Origin: Borborobacter arsenicus
GTDB taxonomy: Bacteria; Pseudomonadota; Alphaproteobacteria; Rhizobiales; Rhizobiaceae
Assembly: GCF_003934165.1 (NCBI RefSeq)
Contig: NZ_RKST01000007.1
Span: forward strand, 1-64,000
Reading direction: 5' to 3'
DNA length: 64,000 nt
Notes under the pieces: model-generated
Databases searched by the model: none
Told to the model about the DNA's origin: nothing
What the model saw: only the letters and a program-made list of their open reading frames with translations
Shown here: positions 44,074 to 53,545 of the stretch, piece after piece
Layout of the letters: the number at the start of each line of letters is the position of its first letter
Position numbering within the stretch: the first letter of the stretch is position 1
Translations under genes and position numbers: made by a program

Positions 44074-45150
44074 ATGGGCGTAGGTGCGTCTGAGAGAAGG
44101 GAATTCGTCAACAAGCCGATCGAGGACGATTATCGGATCATTTGCGAGATCGAGACGGATGACGGGCATGTCGGCTTCGGCATGGCGTCGCGGTTTCTCT
44201 GGCATGGCGTGGCCGGCATCGTCGCGCATCATATCGCGCCTGCCATCAAGAATATGGACCCGCGGGATCTGGAACTGATCCACGCCCGCCTTCAGCCGAT
44301 CCTGTCCGAACGTGGACAGATGACAGGCATCAATCTGTCAGCCTTGTCCTGCGTCGATCTTGCGCTGTGGGACCTGATCGGCAAGCAGAGCGGACGTACG
44401 GTTGCGCAGATGCTGGGCGGACACAAGGACTATGCCGACGCCTATGTGACCTATGGTTTCCTTGCCTATGAGGCGGACGAGCTGATCGAGATGGCCCGGC
44501 GCCTGATCGCGAAGGGACATACGCGTCTCAAGATGCTTGTCGGCGGCAAGGCCGGCATTGTCGAGGACGCCAGGCGCGTGCGCAAGGTGCGCGAAGCAAT
44601 TGGCGAGGACATTCTTCTGGCGGTCGATGCCAATGAAAGCCTCAGCGCCGAGAATGCGATGCGGCTGTGCCCGATGATTCAGGAATACAATATCGCCTGG
44701 TTCGAAGATCCCATTCGCCGTGTCGATGCGCGCGACCTCGGGATGATGCGCAAGCGCACGACCATCCCGTTCTCGGCTGGCCAGATGGATGGTCATGTAC
44801 TGCGTTTCCGCGAGTGGGTGGAGCATGACGCGATCGACATTTTCATGCCCAACAGCATGTACAATGGCGGCATGACCGAGACCCGCCGGGTCGCAAGTCT
44901 TGCCCAGGCTTACAACAAGCCTTTGTCTGATGCCGGTGGCGGCGGCATCTACTGCCTGCATCACGTTGCGGGCTTCCGCAACGGTACGCTTGCCGAAATC
45001 CATCTCGGATCAGAGCAGGTCGAAGAGCAGATGTTCACCGATGCCCCCAAGGCAAAGGACGGCAAGGTTGCGATCCCGAATGCGCCTGGTTTCGGCGTGA
45101 CGCTCGATCGTGATCGACTGAAGGAGACGTTGGTTCAGAAATATTCGTAG
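44074..45150 (+). CDS. Mandelate racemase/enolase-superfamily protein, apparently 5'-shortened
   Basis: Protein of 358 residues; superfamily members usually have 370-410. The capping domain starts abruptly (IICEIETDDGHVGFGMASRF), without the usual leading strand, and the barrel carries Lys153 (TRLKMLVGG), Asp185 (LLAVDANES) and Glu211 (IAWFEDPI). The third metal ligand, normally Glu in AGE, is Gln237 (FSAGQMDG). An in-frame stop at 44053 blocks extension, there is no ribosome-binding site before ATG 44074, and the start coincides with the edge of the AT-rich segment. It lies 28 bases before a TRAP operon, so it probably acts (or acted) on a sugar acid or hydroxy acid. It may be a truncated, non-functional gene. 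Confidence 0.7.
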   Translation: MGVGASERREFVNKPIEDDYRIICEIETDDGHVGFGMASRFLWHGVAGIVAHHIAPAIKNMDPRDLELIHARLQPILSERGQMTGINLSALSCVDLALWDLIGKQSGRTVAQMLGGHKDYADAYVTYGFLAYEADELIEMARRLIAKGHTRLKMLVGGKAGIVEDARRVRKVREAIGEDILLAVDANESLSAENAMRLCPMIQEYNIAWFEDPIRRVDARDLGMMRKRTTIPFSAGQMDGHVLRFREWVEHDAIDIFMPNSMYNGGMTETRRVASLAQAYNKPLSDAGGGGIYCLHHVAGFRNGTLAEIHLGSEQVEEQMFTDAPKAKDGKVAIPNAPGFGVTLDRDRLKETLVQKYS

Positions 45151-45178
45151 TCAGCAAAACATCGGGAGGAGAATAACA

Positions 45179-46177
45179 ATGCTGAATTCTATGAAAAGGC
45201 TTGCTGCAGGCAGTCTGCTCTTGCTGGGGGCAACGGCGCTTGCACTGCCGGCAATGACCGAGGAATTGTCGCTGAGAATGTCCAGCCCTTCGCCGGCGAC
45301 CACCATGGATACGCTACTTATGCAGACCATGGCTGACAAGCTGAAGGACAAATTGGGGGACGACTTTAAGAGCGATTTCCATCACAGCGCTGCGCTTGGC
45401 GACGAAAATGTGCACATGCAGCAGATCCGCACCGGCCAGATCGACATAACGCCACTTGGCTCGGATGCTGTGCAGCTCAATCCGGCCTGGGCGGTGTTCG
45501 AACTGCCGTTCCTGTTCGGGGACCGCGCAGATGTGGCGCGCCTGCTCGATGGCGAGATCGGCGAAAAGCTCCGCCAGTCTATGCGTGAAAAGGCAGGCCT
45601 GGAGGTTCTTGCCTTCGGTGAAATCGGTTTCCGGCAGATCACCAATAATGTGCGCCCGATTAGCAAGCCGCAGGACTTGAGCGGCGTGAAGATAAGGGTG
45701 CCCGGCAGCCAGGCACGCATGCTGACCTTCAAGACCTTTGGTGCCAATCCGGTCACTTTGAACTATGGCGAGATTTATCTTGCGCTTCAGAGCGGTACGA
45801 TCGACGGGCAGGAAAACCCGCTGAACGATATCGTCTCCAACTCGATGCACGAGGTGCAATCTTATCTGTCGCTCTCCAATCACGTCTACACGCCTGTTAC
45901 CCTGGTGATGAATGGCGCCCGGTTCGACGGACTGAGCGACGACCAGAAGGCCGTGGTGAAGGAAGCCGCGCAGGCTGCTGCGGCTGATATGCGCAAGCTC
46001 GGCGAGCAGAAGGACCAGGAACTGCTCGACAAGCTGAAGGCTGAAGGCAAGATCGCGATCAATGAAATAGATCGTGCGGCTTTCCAGGCAGAATCGGCGA
46101 CGATCTATGCATCCGTCGAAGAGATCGCCGGCGCCGACCTGACCAAGGCCGTGCTTGAAGCAGCTGCCGCCGACTGA
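45179..46177 (+). CDS. dctP: TRAP transporter periplasmic binding protein
   Basis: Periplasmic binding protein of 332 residues, DctP family. A signal peptide covers about residues 1-26 (KRLAAGSLLLLGATALALPA). The Arg that pairs with the ligand carboxylate is in the IRVPGSQARML block; LNYGEIYLALQSGTIDGQEN is the family signature. GGGAGGAGAATAAC precedes the start. It is the first gene of a P-Q-M set, behind the enolase-superfamily gene, suggesting an organic or sugar acid as ligand. The symbol marks the family only. Confidence 0.9.
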   Translation: MLNSMKRLAAGSLLLLGATALALPAMTEELSLRMSSPSPATTMDTLLMQTMADKLKDKLGDDFKSDFHHSAALGDENVHMQQIRTGQIDITPLGSDAVQLNPAWAVFELPFLFGDRADVARLLDGEIGEKLRQSMREKAGLEVLAFGEIGFRQITNNVRPISKPQDLSGVKIRVPGSQARMLTFKTFGANPVTLNYGEIYLALQSGTIDGQENPLNDIVSNSMHEVQSYLSLSNHVYTPVTLVMNGARFDGLSDDQKAVVKEAAQAAAADMRKLGEQKDQELLDKLKAEGKIAINEIDRAAFQAESATIYASVEEIAGADLTKAVLEAAAAD

Positions 46178-46182
46178 CGATT

Positions 46183-46216
46183 CGACCGGAGCGCGCGGTC
46201 CTGCGTGCTCCGGTCG
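46183..46216 (+). terminator. Hairpin between dctP and dctQ
   Basis: CGACCGGAGC (46183-46192) pairs perfectly with GCTCCGGTCG (46207-46216), with an inner CGC/GCG stem, six bases after the dctP stop. It probably protects the dctP message or limits read-through into the membrane genes. Confidence 0.6.
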
Positions 46217-46282
46217 TCCCCACGCGGCCACACTCTTGGAGGGGAGGGGCCAGGCACTGCAAATGAAATCGGGAGGATTTCC

Positions 46283-46888
46283 ATGACCGTTCGCGACAGC
46301 GGATTAGATGACGGCCTTGCGCAGGCGATCACCAAGGCGTCGATCGAGGCAGAACTTTCAAATACGGTGGACGAGACCGGCATAGACAAATGGATAAACG
46401 GCGTCGTGGAAGTTTTCGGCGTCCTTGTGCTCGCCGCCATCACGCTTCTGGTTTTCGCCAATGCATTCCTGCGCTACACCTTCAACTCGGGCATCATCTG
46501 GGCAGATGAGGTCGTCATCGCCCTGGTGCCGTGGCTGGCGATGCTGGGCATGTTTCTCTCCGTACGCAGGCGGGAAATCATTCGGATCGGCTTCCTGATC
46601 GACCGCCTGACGCCGCGCTCGCGGCGTTTGCTGCTGATTGTGACCGAACTCGCCTCCACGGTGGCCTTCGGCTACCTGACGATCGTGTCCTTCAGTTACC
46701 TCTCCCTCTTCGGTTCAGATCGATCCGTCTATCTGTCATTGTCGAAGGGCTGGTTCACCTCCGCCATGTGCATCGGTGCCGGACTTGTCTGCCTCGCGTT
46801 CCTGGTCGAGGCCATAACGCATTTCCGTCGCGCCGACGATCATGATCAGCTCGATGCGCAGCATCCCGTAAATGTTGGAGGAATCTGA
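46283..46888 (+). CDS. dctQ: TRAP transporter small membrane subunit
   Basis: Inner-membrane protein of 201 residues with four predicted membrane segments (first at VVEVFGVLVLAAITLLVFAN). FNSGIIWADEVVIALVPWLA and the VRRREIIRIGFLIDRL loop are typical DctQ. The N-terminal 40 residues are acidic and cytoplasmic. ATG 46283 follows GGGAGGATTTCC. It acts with DctM, whose start overlaps its stop codon. Confidence 0.88.
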   Translation: MTVRDSGLDDGLAQAITKASIEAELSNTVDETGIDKWINGVVEVFGVLVLAAITLLVFANAFLRYTFNSGIIWADEVVIALVPWLAMLGMFLSVRRREIIRIGFLIDRLTPRSRRLLLIVTELASTVAFGYLTIVSFSYLSLFGSDRSVYLSLSKGWFTSAMCIGAGLVCLAFLVEAITHFRRADDHDQLDAQHPVNVGGI

Positions 46889-48168
46889 TGATCGGCGCCT
46901 CTATCGGTATTGTCTCGCTCGTCGGCTTTCTGGTCGCCGGCGTACCCATGATCGCCGCGCTGATGATCGCGGTGGCCATCAGTCTTTTTCTTGGCAGCCA
47001 GTGGGGACTGGTACTGCCACAGAACATGGTGGCAGGAATGAGCAGCTACACGCTGATCTCCTTCCCGCTCTTCGTGCTTGGCGGCATCTACATGAATGCC
47101 GGCGGCATCTCCGGCAAGCTGTTCAATTTCGCCCGCTCGCTGGTCGGCTGGATGAAGGGCGGTCTGGCCCAGGTCAACGTGCTCACCAGCATGTTCTTCG
47201 GCGGTATGGTGGGGTCATCCACCGCCGACCTTGCCGGCAGTGCTTCCATCATCATCCCGGAGATGAAGAAAGAGGGATACACCGGGCCGTTTGCGGCGGC
47301 GGTAAGTGCGTCTGCAGCCGGCGTCGGGCCGTTGATCCCGCCCAGTTCGCCTGCGATCCTCTATGCTGCCGTTACGGGCACGTCGCTTGGGGCGCTGTTC
47401 ATTGCCGGACTGATCCCGGGCATACTGCTCGGCCTCGTCTTCATGGCCGTGGTGACATATCTTGCCCGCAAGAACGGATACCCTACCTTCGGAAAATTCT
47501 CTCTTGTCGAGATTTTTCGGACGGCCAAGTCTGCCGGCCTTGCGTTCGGCATGCCGGCCATCATTGTCGGCGGTTTGATTTTCGGTATCTTCACGCCATC
47601 TGAGGCGGGCGCTTTCGGGGCGGTCTATGCCGCGTTCCTGGCGCTTTTCGTCTATCGCACGCTCGATCTGATCGGATTATATCGTGCGACCGTTGCGGCA
47701 GTACAGCTTTCCGGCGAATTGCTGCTTATCGTCAGCCTCTCGGCGGCCCTGGGCTCGGTGCTGTCGGCCGCCCATGTGCCTGCTACCCTGGCGTCCTTCA
47801 TCGATGTGCTTGCCATTGGCGACAGCGCATTCCTGCGTCTTTGTGCACTGATGGTGATTGCCGTCATCGCCGGCATGTTCCTCGACCCGCTGATCCCCGT
47901 CCTGGTTCCTGTTCTGCTGCCGACGCTGATCGCCTTCGACATCGATCTCCTGCATTTTGGAACTCTGATGGTCATGGCGGTGGTGATCGGGCAGGTGACG
48001 CCTCCGGTTGCAATGTCACTCATCATTGCGGGGCGTATCGCCAGGTGCGACCAGCTCCAGGTATTTCGGGCCAACATGCCGTTCTTCATCGTGACACTGC
48101 TCTTTACGGCAGTGTTGATGGCGGTTCCGGGACTGGCGACCTGGCTGCCTCGGCTTCTGGCTCAGTAG
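46888..48168 (+). CDS. dctM: TRAP transporter large membrane subunit
   Basis: Inner-membrane transporter of 426 residues, about 12 membrane segments; the ion-coupled transport channel. GVGPLIPPSSPAILYAAVTG and QVTPPVAMSLIIAGRIA are the two hairpin-loop motifs of the family. The ATG overlaps the dctQ stop by one base. It completes the sodium-driven importer begun at 45179. Confidence 0.9.
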   Translation: MIGASIGIVSLVGFLVAGVPMIAALMIAVAISLFLGSQWGLVLPQNMVAGMSSYTLISFPLFVLGGIYMNAGGISGKLFNFARSLVGWMKGGLAQVNVLTSMFFGGMVGSSTADLAGSASIIIPEMKKEGYTGPFAAAVSASAAGVGPLIPPSSPAILYAAVTGTSLGALFIAGLIPGILLGLVFMAVVTYLARKNGYPTFGKFSLVEIFRTAKSAGLAFGMPAIIVGGLIFGIFTPSEAGAFGAVYAAFLALFVYRTLDLIGLYRATVAAVQLSGELLLIVSLSAALGSVLSAAHVPATLASFIDVLAIGDSAFLRLCALMVIAVIAGMFLDPLIPVLVPVLLPTLIAFDIDLLHFGTLMVMAVVIGQVTPPVAMSLIIAGRIARCDQLQVFRANMPFFIVTLLFTAVLMAVPGLATWLPRLLAQ

Positions 48169-48204
48169 GAAACGATTGCCGTATTTGAGGCATATCAAGC
48201 AAGT

Positions 48205-48234
48205 TGGCCGGCCGGGAATTGACCCGGTCGGCCA
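48205..48234 (+). terminator. Long hairpin after the TRAP operon
   Basis: TGGCCGGCCGGG (48205-48216) pairs with CCCGGTCGGCCA (48223-48234) over 12 bases with one G-T wobble, 6-base loop, 37 bases after the dctM stop. There is no T-run, but it is the strongest structure before the next gene. Confidence 0.5.
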
Positions 48235-48312
48235 GCGCCGTGGAAGGGGGCCGGTGAGGTTGTGTTCCCGGCTCTTTGGCAACCGCACCAAGGCCAGGCA
48301 ATGAGGAATGGC

Positions 48313-49482
48313 ATGATGGATAGCGTTCGTATCCTTGAACGGCTGATCGCGTTTCCGACGGTGAGCCGAGACTCGAATCTTGGGCTCATCGACTACGTGG
48401 CCGAAATGCTGGACGCGAACGGTGTCGCCTGCCAGATCCTCCACAGTGAAGGCGGCCACAAGGCCAATCTCTTTGCCACCATCGGCCCGTCCAACATGCC
48501 GGGCATCATGCTCTCCGGCCACACCGACGTCGTGCCGGTCGATGGCCAGGACTGGACGGTGCCGCCCTTCGAGATGACGGAACGGGACGGACGGCTTTAC
48601 GGCCGCGGGGCGGCCGATATGAAGGGTTTCGTCGCTTGCGCACTCGCCGCCTGTCTGAAGGCGTCGAAGATGCAGCTTGCCACGCCACTTCATCTTGCAC
48701 TTTCCTACGATGAGGAAATCGGCTGCATCGGCGTGCGCAGCCTTGTCGAGATGCTGCAGGGCGCACCGCAGCGGCCATTATTGTGCATCGTGGGCGAGCC
48801 CACCGGCATGCAGGTTGCCACCGGCCATAAGGGCAAGATCGCGGCCCGCGCCATCTGCCGCGGTCGTGAGGGCCATTCGGCGCTGGCACCCCTGGCACTC
48901 AACGCGATCCATCTCGGCTGTGATTTCGTGGCGGCCCTGCGCCGGGAGCAGGACAGGCTGGCGCGCGAAGGGGCGAGAGACGGCGATTACGACATCCCCT
49001 ATACGACCGTCCATGTCGGCAAGATGAATGCCGGCGTCGCCCTCAACATCGTACCCAATCTGTGCCAGATCGATTTCGAGATCCGCAACGTGGCGGCTGA
49101 CAGCCCCGAGGAGATTCTAAAGGGCCTTAAATCAGAAGCATTGCGCATTGCCGCCGAGGCAAAGTCGACTGCGCCCGAGGCGGCGATCGACATCGAGATT
49201 TTCAACGCCTATCCCGGCCTCGACACGCCAGCGGCCTCCCAGGCGGTACGCTTCGTCAAATCGCTGACCGGGGCCAATGGCACGATCAAGGTCGCTTTCG
49301 GCACCGAAGGCGGGCTGTTCAGCCGCGACGTGGGCACGCCAACAGTGGTGTGCGGGCCGGGCTCGATGGCGCAGGGCCATAAACCGGACGAATTTGTCAG
49401 TATCGAGCAGATGCGGCGTTGTGATGACATGCTGGAACAGCTTCTGAGACGCCTCGCACAAGACCAGCCGCTGATGGCGTGA
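48313..49482 (+). CDS. M20-family deacylase, acetylornithine deacetylase-like (ArgE)
   Basis: Zinc-dependent cytoplasmic deacylase of 389 residues. The metal-site motifs are SGHTDVVPVDG (His and Asp), SYDEEIGCIG (catalytic Glu pair), GEPTGM (Asp/Glu ligand position) and AQGHKPDEF at the C-terminus with the last His. The dimerisation domain lies at about residues 175-285. It is most like acetylornithine deacetylase, but ArgE-like proteins outside arginine operons often take other N-acyl amino acids. ATG 48313 or 48316 follows GAGGAAT. Linked to the TRAP operon by strand and position only. Confidence 0.85.
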   Translation: MMDSVRILERLIAFPTVSRDSNLGLIDYVAEMLDANGVACQILHSEGGHKANLFATIGPSNMPGIMLSGHTDVVPVDGQDWTVPPFEMTERDGRLYGRGAADMKGFVACALAACLKASKMQLATPLHLALSYDEEIGCIGVRSLVEMLQGAPQRPLLCIVGEPTGMQVATGHKGKIAARAICRGREGHSALAPLALNAIHLGCDFVAALRREQDRLAREGARDGDYDIPYTTVHVGKMNAGVALNIVPNLCQIDFEIRNVAADSPEEILKGLKSEALRIAAEAKSTAPEAAIDIEIFNAYPGLDTPAASQAVRFVKSLTGANGTIKVAFGTEGGLFSRDVGTPTVVCGPGSMAQGHKPDEFVSIEQMRRCDDMLEQLLRRLAQDQPLMA

Positions 49483-49589
49483 CGGCCCATGCGTCATTGC
49501 CTCGCGGTGGCTGAGACCCTAGCGCATCACAAGGTGCTGAGCTCTTTTCTCGAAAATGTGGATCAGGAGGGTCTTGAGCACGGCTCTGT

Positions 49590-49610
49590 CATCCTAATAT
49601 ATTAATCTGT
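49590..49610. promoter_or_regulatory. Probable hexuronate-regulon operator, copy 1
   Basis: TAATATATTA, a perfect palindrome (49595-49604), within CTAATATATTAATCTG, about 50 bases before the altronate-dehydratase start. The same element occurs at 52024-52033, and a one-change version at 55072-55081. Probably bound by the GntR protein encoded at 51240-51992. Confidence 0.65.
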
Positions 49611-49655
49611 CCAAGGCTGATATTTTTGCCTGACTTCATTACGAAGGCTCAAACA

Positions 49656-51185
49656 ATGTTGAACCCATCCAAGATAAAGGTCCTGGGCCTCAACGACGAT
49701 GACAACGTGCTGGTGGCGGCAGCCCGCCTCGAAAAGGGTGCGGACCTTGGCGGCGGGCTTATTGCGCGGCAAGCCATACCATTCGGACACAAGGTGGCTT
49801 CGAGGGCCATTGCCCCGGAGGAGCCGATCCGCAAATTCGGCCAGATCATCGGCTTTGCCAGCCAGCCGATCGAGGCTGGTGACTGGGTGCACGAGCACAA
49901 CGTTTTCCTGCATGATTTCCAGCGCGATTATCAGATCGGAGTGGATTTTCGCCCGGAAAATATCCTTCCGGCAGAGGAACAGGCCACATTCCGGGGCTAT
50001 CGCCGCGAGAATGGCCGTGTCGGCACCCGAAATTATATCGGCATCCTCACCAGCGTGAACTGTTCGGCATCGGTTGCCCGCTTCATTGCCGAGGCGGCTA
50101 CGCGGTCGGGCGTGCTGGATGCCTATCCGAATGTCGACGGCGTCGTCTCCTTCACCCATGGAACCGGCTGCGGCATGGCTTCGTCGGGCGAAGGCTATGA
50201 TGTGCTCCAGCGGACGCAATGGGGCTATGCCGGCAACCCCAATCTCGGGGCGGTGCTGCTGGTCGGGCTCGGCTGCGAGGTCTTCCAGATCGGTCGCATG
50301 AAGTCCGTCTACGGCATTGAGGAGCGCGAGACTTTCCGCACCATGACCATCCAGGACAGCGGCGGCACCCGCCGGACAATCGAGCAGGGCCTGGAGCGGA
50401 TCAGGGAAATGCTGCCGCTGGTCAATTCAGCAAGTCGCGAGGACGTGCCGGCCAGCGAACTTATGCTGGCCCTGCAATGCGGCGGCTCCGATGGCTATTC
50501 GGGCATCACCGCCAACCCGGCGCTGGGGGCAGCCGCCGACATTCTGGTGCGCAATGGCGGCACCGCGATCCTTTCGGAGACGCCCGAAATCTATGGCGCC
50601 GAACACCTTTTGACGCGCCGGGCGCGCAGCCGCGAGGTCGGTGAAAGGCTGATTGAGCGCATCAGATGGTGGGAGGACTACACTGCCCGCAATGGCGGCG
50701 AGATGAATAACAACCCTTCGCCCGGCAACAAGCTGGGCGGGCTGACGACCATACTTGAAAAGTCGCTCGGGGCGGCTGCCAAGGGCGGGACCACCCCGCT
50801 CAACGCCGTCTATGAATATGCCGAACCGGTGACCGAAAAGGGCTTCGTCTTCATGGATACGCCCGGCTACGATCCGGTTTCGGCCACCGGCCAGGTGGCC
50901 GGCGGCGCCAATGTGCTGTGCTTCACCACCGGACGCGGTTCGGCCTATGGCTGCAAGCCGACGCCATCCATCAAGCTGGCGACGAATACCGCAATGTATG
51001 AACGAATGTCGGAAGACATGGACATCAATTGCGGCGATATCCTCGATGGCGTCACGATCGCGCAAAAGGGGCGGGAGATCTTCGAGGAGATCCTTGCCGT
51101 TGCCTCCGGCAAGCGCACCAAGTCCGAGGAACTCGGCTATGGCGACAATGAGTTCGTTCCCTGGCAGATCGGCGCCGTGATGTAG
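49656..51185 (+). CDS. uxaA: UxaA-family altronate/galactarate dehydratase
   Basis: Iron-dependent sugar-acid dehydratase of 509 residues. An N-terminal SAF domain (about 1-90) is fused to the catalytic UxaA domain, the full-length altronate dehydratase arrangement. Visible motifs include GYRRENGRVGTRNYIGILTS, THGTGCGMASSGEGYD, QCGGSDGYSGITANPALG and NNNPSPGNKLGGLTT. It makes 2-keto-3-deoxygluconate from altronate; galactarate dehydratase GarD is the main alternative. ATG 49656 follows GAAGG; a TTG at 49626 would add 10 residues. It is convergent with the GntR gene at 51240 and has the operator upstream. Confidence 0.83.
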   Translation: MLNPSKIKVLGLNDDDNVLVAAARLEKGADLGGGLIARQAIPFGHKVASRAIAPEEPIRKFGQIIGFASQPIEAGDWVHEHNVFLHDFQRDYQIGVDFRPENILPAEEQATFRGYRRENGRVGTRNYIGILTSVNCSASVARFIAEAATRSGVLDAYPNVDGVVSFTHGTGCGMASSGEGYDVLQRTQWGYAGNPNLGAVLLVGLGCEVFQIGRMKSVYGIEERETFRTMTIQDSGGTRRTIEQGLERIREMLPLVNSASREDVPASELMLALQCGGSDGYSGITANPALGAAADILVRNGGTAILSETPEIYGAEHLLTRRARSREVGERLIERIRWWEDYTARNGGEMNNNPSPGNKLGGLTTILEKSLGAAAKGGTTPLNAVYEYAEPVTEKGFVFMDTPGYDPVSATGQVAGGANVLCFTTGRGSAYGCKPTPSIKLATNTAMYERMSEDMDINCGDILDGVTIAQKGREIFEEILAVASGKRTKSEELGYGDNEFVPWQIGAVM

Positions 51186-51239
51186 CCGGCCCGGCCTGCT
51201 GCATCGCATAGGGCGCGATGCCCCTGCCAGACCGGAAGT

Positions 51240-51992
51240 TCAGATGAAACAATCCGGATAGGTGTCGCGCAGCTCCTCCACATCCGGAATGACCGCGCTG
51301 AGATGGATTTTCATCGCATCGCACGCCGCCGCCACCTCATGCGCGGCAATTGCGTCACGGATGATGACATGCTCGCCGATGACATGTTCCATCCGGCCGA
51401 GGGCGGGCAGGGTCATGCGCCGCGCGCGGTCGATCTGCACCTTGACCGGCTTGAGATAATTCCAGATGCCCGGATAACCGGCGATTTCGGCGATCGCCTC
51501 ATGAAATGCCTCGTCTGCCTCGTGGAAGGCGTTCGTGTCCTGCCGCCCGGCAAGGAAGCGCTGGCGCGCCAGAATGTCGTCGAGCAGCGCTACATCCTCG
51601 GCCGTGGCGCAGCGTGCCGCCCTTTCCACCGTCGCGCCTTCCAGTGCCTGCCGGATCACCACCGCCTCGGGAATGAGCGAGGTCGGGATTGGCGCCACAA
51701 ATGTCCCAGATTGCGGATAGATGTTGACGAGTCCGTCCTCGACCAGTCTGATCAGCGCCTCGCGAACCGGCGTGCGGCTGACGCCGAATTTTTCGGTAAG
51801 CGCCTTCTCGTTCAGCGCATTGCCGGGCTTGAGCTGCATGGAAACGATCGCCGTATGGAGTTCGCGATAGACGGCGGTGGCCGCGGTGGTGCGCACGATG
51901 CCGGCCGGGCGAGGCTTGGATGCCCGTGTAGGCTCCGGACTGGTAACCGGACCGGAGCTTGAAGCCTCCCTGGAATTTGCTGAACTCACCAC
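51240..51992 (-). CDS. GntR-family regulator (FCD subgroup), probable hexuronate regulator
   Basis: Regulator of 250 residues. A low-complexity N-terminal tail of about 35 residues is followed by the winged helix-turn-helix (NEKALTEKFGVSRTPVREAL at about 60-80) and an FCD domain (DEAFHEAIAEIAGYPGIWN carries the metal-site Asp and His). The gene has clustered TTG, GTG, GTG start candidates at 51995, 51992 and 51989 behind GGTGGAGAA; I use 51992. It is divergent from uxaC, and TAATATATTA lies in the spacer, so autoregulation and control of the uronate genes are likely, as for UxuR/ExuR. Confidence 0.88.
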   Translation of the reverse strand: MVSSANSREASSSGPVTSPEPTRASKPRPAGIVRTTAATAVYRELHTAIVSMQLKPGNALNEKALTEKFGVSRTPVREALIRLVEDGLVNIYPQSGTFVAPIPTSLIPEAVVIRQALEGATVERAARCATAEDVALLDDILARQRFLAGRQDTNAFHEADEAFHEAIAEIAGYPGIWNYLKPVKVQIDRARRMTLPALGRMEHVIGEHVIIRDAIAAHEVAAACDAMKIHLSAVIPDVEELRDTYPDCFI

Positions 51993-52019
51993 CAATTCTC
52001 CACCGCAAGGCCAGTTGAC

Positions 52020-52035
52020 ATATTAATATATTATT
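52020..52035. promoter_or_regulatory. Probable hexuronate-regulon operator, copy 2
   Basis: ATATTAATATATTATT in the GntR-uxaC spacer contains TAATATATTA (52024-52033), identical to the copy before uxaA. It could control both divergent genes. Confidence 0.65.
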
Positions 52036-52144
52036 CCGTAGTGTTCGCCAAGGTCGGAACGCCGGCTCGTCACAGCTACGAGCGCCGAAAACTTCGGCAA
52101 TTCCCGCGGCCGTCGCTCCCTCACGGCGATTGCAAGGACCAGAA

Positions 52145-53545
52145 ATGCCGCTCCATCCCGACAGACTGTTGCCGCCCGACCCCACCGCCCGGGCGATCGC
52201 GCGGCGTTTGTATCAGAGCGTGCGGGCACTGCCGATCATCTCGCCGCATGGCCACACCGACCCGAACTGGTATGCCGACAACGCGCCATTTCCAGACCCG
52301 GCAACTCTGTTCGTCAAGCCTGATCACTATATTTTCCGTATGCTCTATTCACAGGGCGTGAAGCTAGAAGCGCTGGGGGTACCGCGGCTGGATGGTGCGC
52401 CGGTGGAAACCGGCGGACGCAAGATCTGGCACCTCTTCGCCGACAATTATCACCTGTTTCGGGGCACCCCGTCACGGCTGTGGTTCGAGCATTCACTGCA
52501 GGAGGTATTCGGTGTCGAGGAGCGGTTGAATCCGGACAATGCCGATCGTCTCTATGACCGGATTGCCGAGCTTCTCGGTCAAGCGGACATGCTGCCACGC
52601 GCTCTTTACGAGCGCTTCAATATCGAGGTGATTTCCACCACGGATGCCGCCACCGACGCCCTTGCCGCACATGACCGGATCAAGGCATCCGGCTGGAAGG
52701 GCCGCGTCGTTCCAGCCTACCGGCCGGACGCGGTCGTCGATGCCTCGCGCAAGGATTTCCGCGGCGAAGTCGAGCGCTTTCTGGCGCTTGCCGGCGCCCC
52801 AGCCACCTATGAAGGCTATCTCGACGCACACCGGTCGCGGCGTGCATATTTCAAGCAGCGCGGTGCCACCTCGACTGATCATGGCCATCCGAACGCCCGC
52901 ACCGCGGATCTGCCGCGAGGGGAGGCGGAAGCGTTGTTCGAGCGCGTGCTGAAGTCCGAGGTTTCGGCCGAAGACGCCGATCTCTTCCGCGCCCAGATGC
53001 TGACCGAAATGGCGCGCATGAGCGTTGATGATGGGCTGGTCATGCAGATCCATCCGGGCTCTTACCGCAACCACAATCCGCAGCTTTTTGCCGGCTTCGG
53101 CCTCGACAAGGGAGCGGATATTCCGACCCGCACCGACTATGTGCACGATCTCAAGCCGTTGCTGGATGCTTTCGGCAACGATCCGCGCCTGACGCTGATC
53201 CTGTTCACGCTGGACGAGACGACCTATGGGCGCGAACTGGCTCCGCTTGCCGGCCACTATCCGGCGCTGCGGCTGGGGCCGCCCTGGTGGTTCTTCGACA
53301 GCCCGGAAGGCATGCGCCGCTTCCGCGAGCTGACCACCGAGACCGCCGGCTTCTACAATACCGTCGGTTTCAACGATGATACGCGTGCCTTCTGCTCCAT
53401 TCCGGCGCGACACGACATGGCAAGAAGGGCCGACTGCGCCTATCTGGCTGAACTGGTGGCCGACCATCGGCTGGACGAGGACGAGGCGCATGAACTGGCC
53501 CACGACCTCGCCTATCGATTGGCCAAGCAGGCATACCGGCTGTGA
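52145..53545 (+). CDS. uxaC: Uronate isomerase (glucuronate/galacturonate isomerase)
   Basis: Amidohydrolase-superfamily isomerase of 466 residues, the standard UxaC length, interconverting D-glucuronate and fructuronate or D-galacturonate and tagaturonate. ISPHGHTDPNWYADN carries the metal-binding His-x-His. The Trp-rich C-terminal part (LRLGPPWWFFDSPEGMRRFR) and IPARHDMARRADCAYLA are typical. ATG 52145 follows AAGGACCAGAA. The next gene starts inside its stop codon, so the two are translationally coupled. Confidence 0.93.
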   Translation: MPLHPDRLLPPDPTARAIARRLYQSVRALPIISPHGHTDPNWYADNAPFPDPATLFVKPDHYIFRMLYSQGVKLEALGVPRLDGAPVETGGRKIWHLFADNYHLFRGTPSRLWFEHSLQEVFGVEERLNPDNADRLYDRIAELLGQADMLPRALYERFNIEVISTTDAATDALAAHDRIKASGWKGRVVPAYRPDAVVDASRKDFRGEVERFLALAGAPATYEGYLDAHRSRRAYFKQRGATSTDHGHPNARTADLPRGEAEALFERVLKSEVSAEDADLFRAQMLTEMARMSVDDGLVMQIHPGSYRNHNPQLFAGFGLDKGADIPTRTDYVHDLKPLLDAFGNDPRLTLILFTLDETTYGRELAPLAGHYPALRLGPPWWFFDSPEGMRRFRELTTETAGFYNTVGFNDDTRAFCSIPARHDMARRADCAYLAELVADHRLDEDEAHELAHDLAYRLAKQAYRL

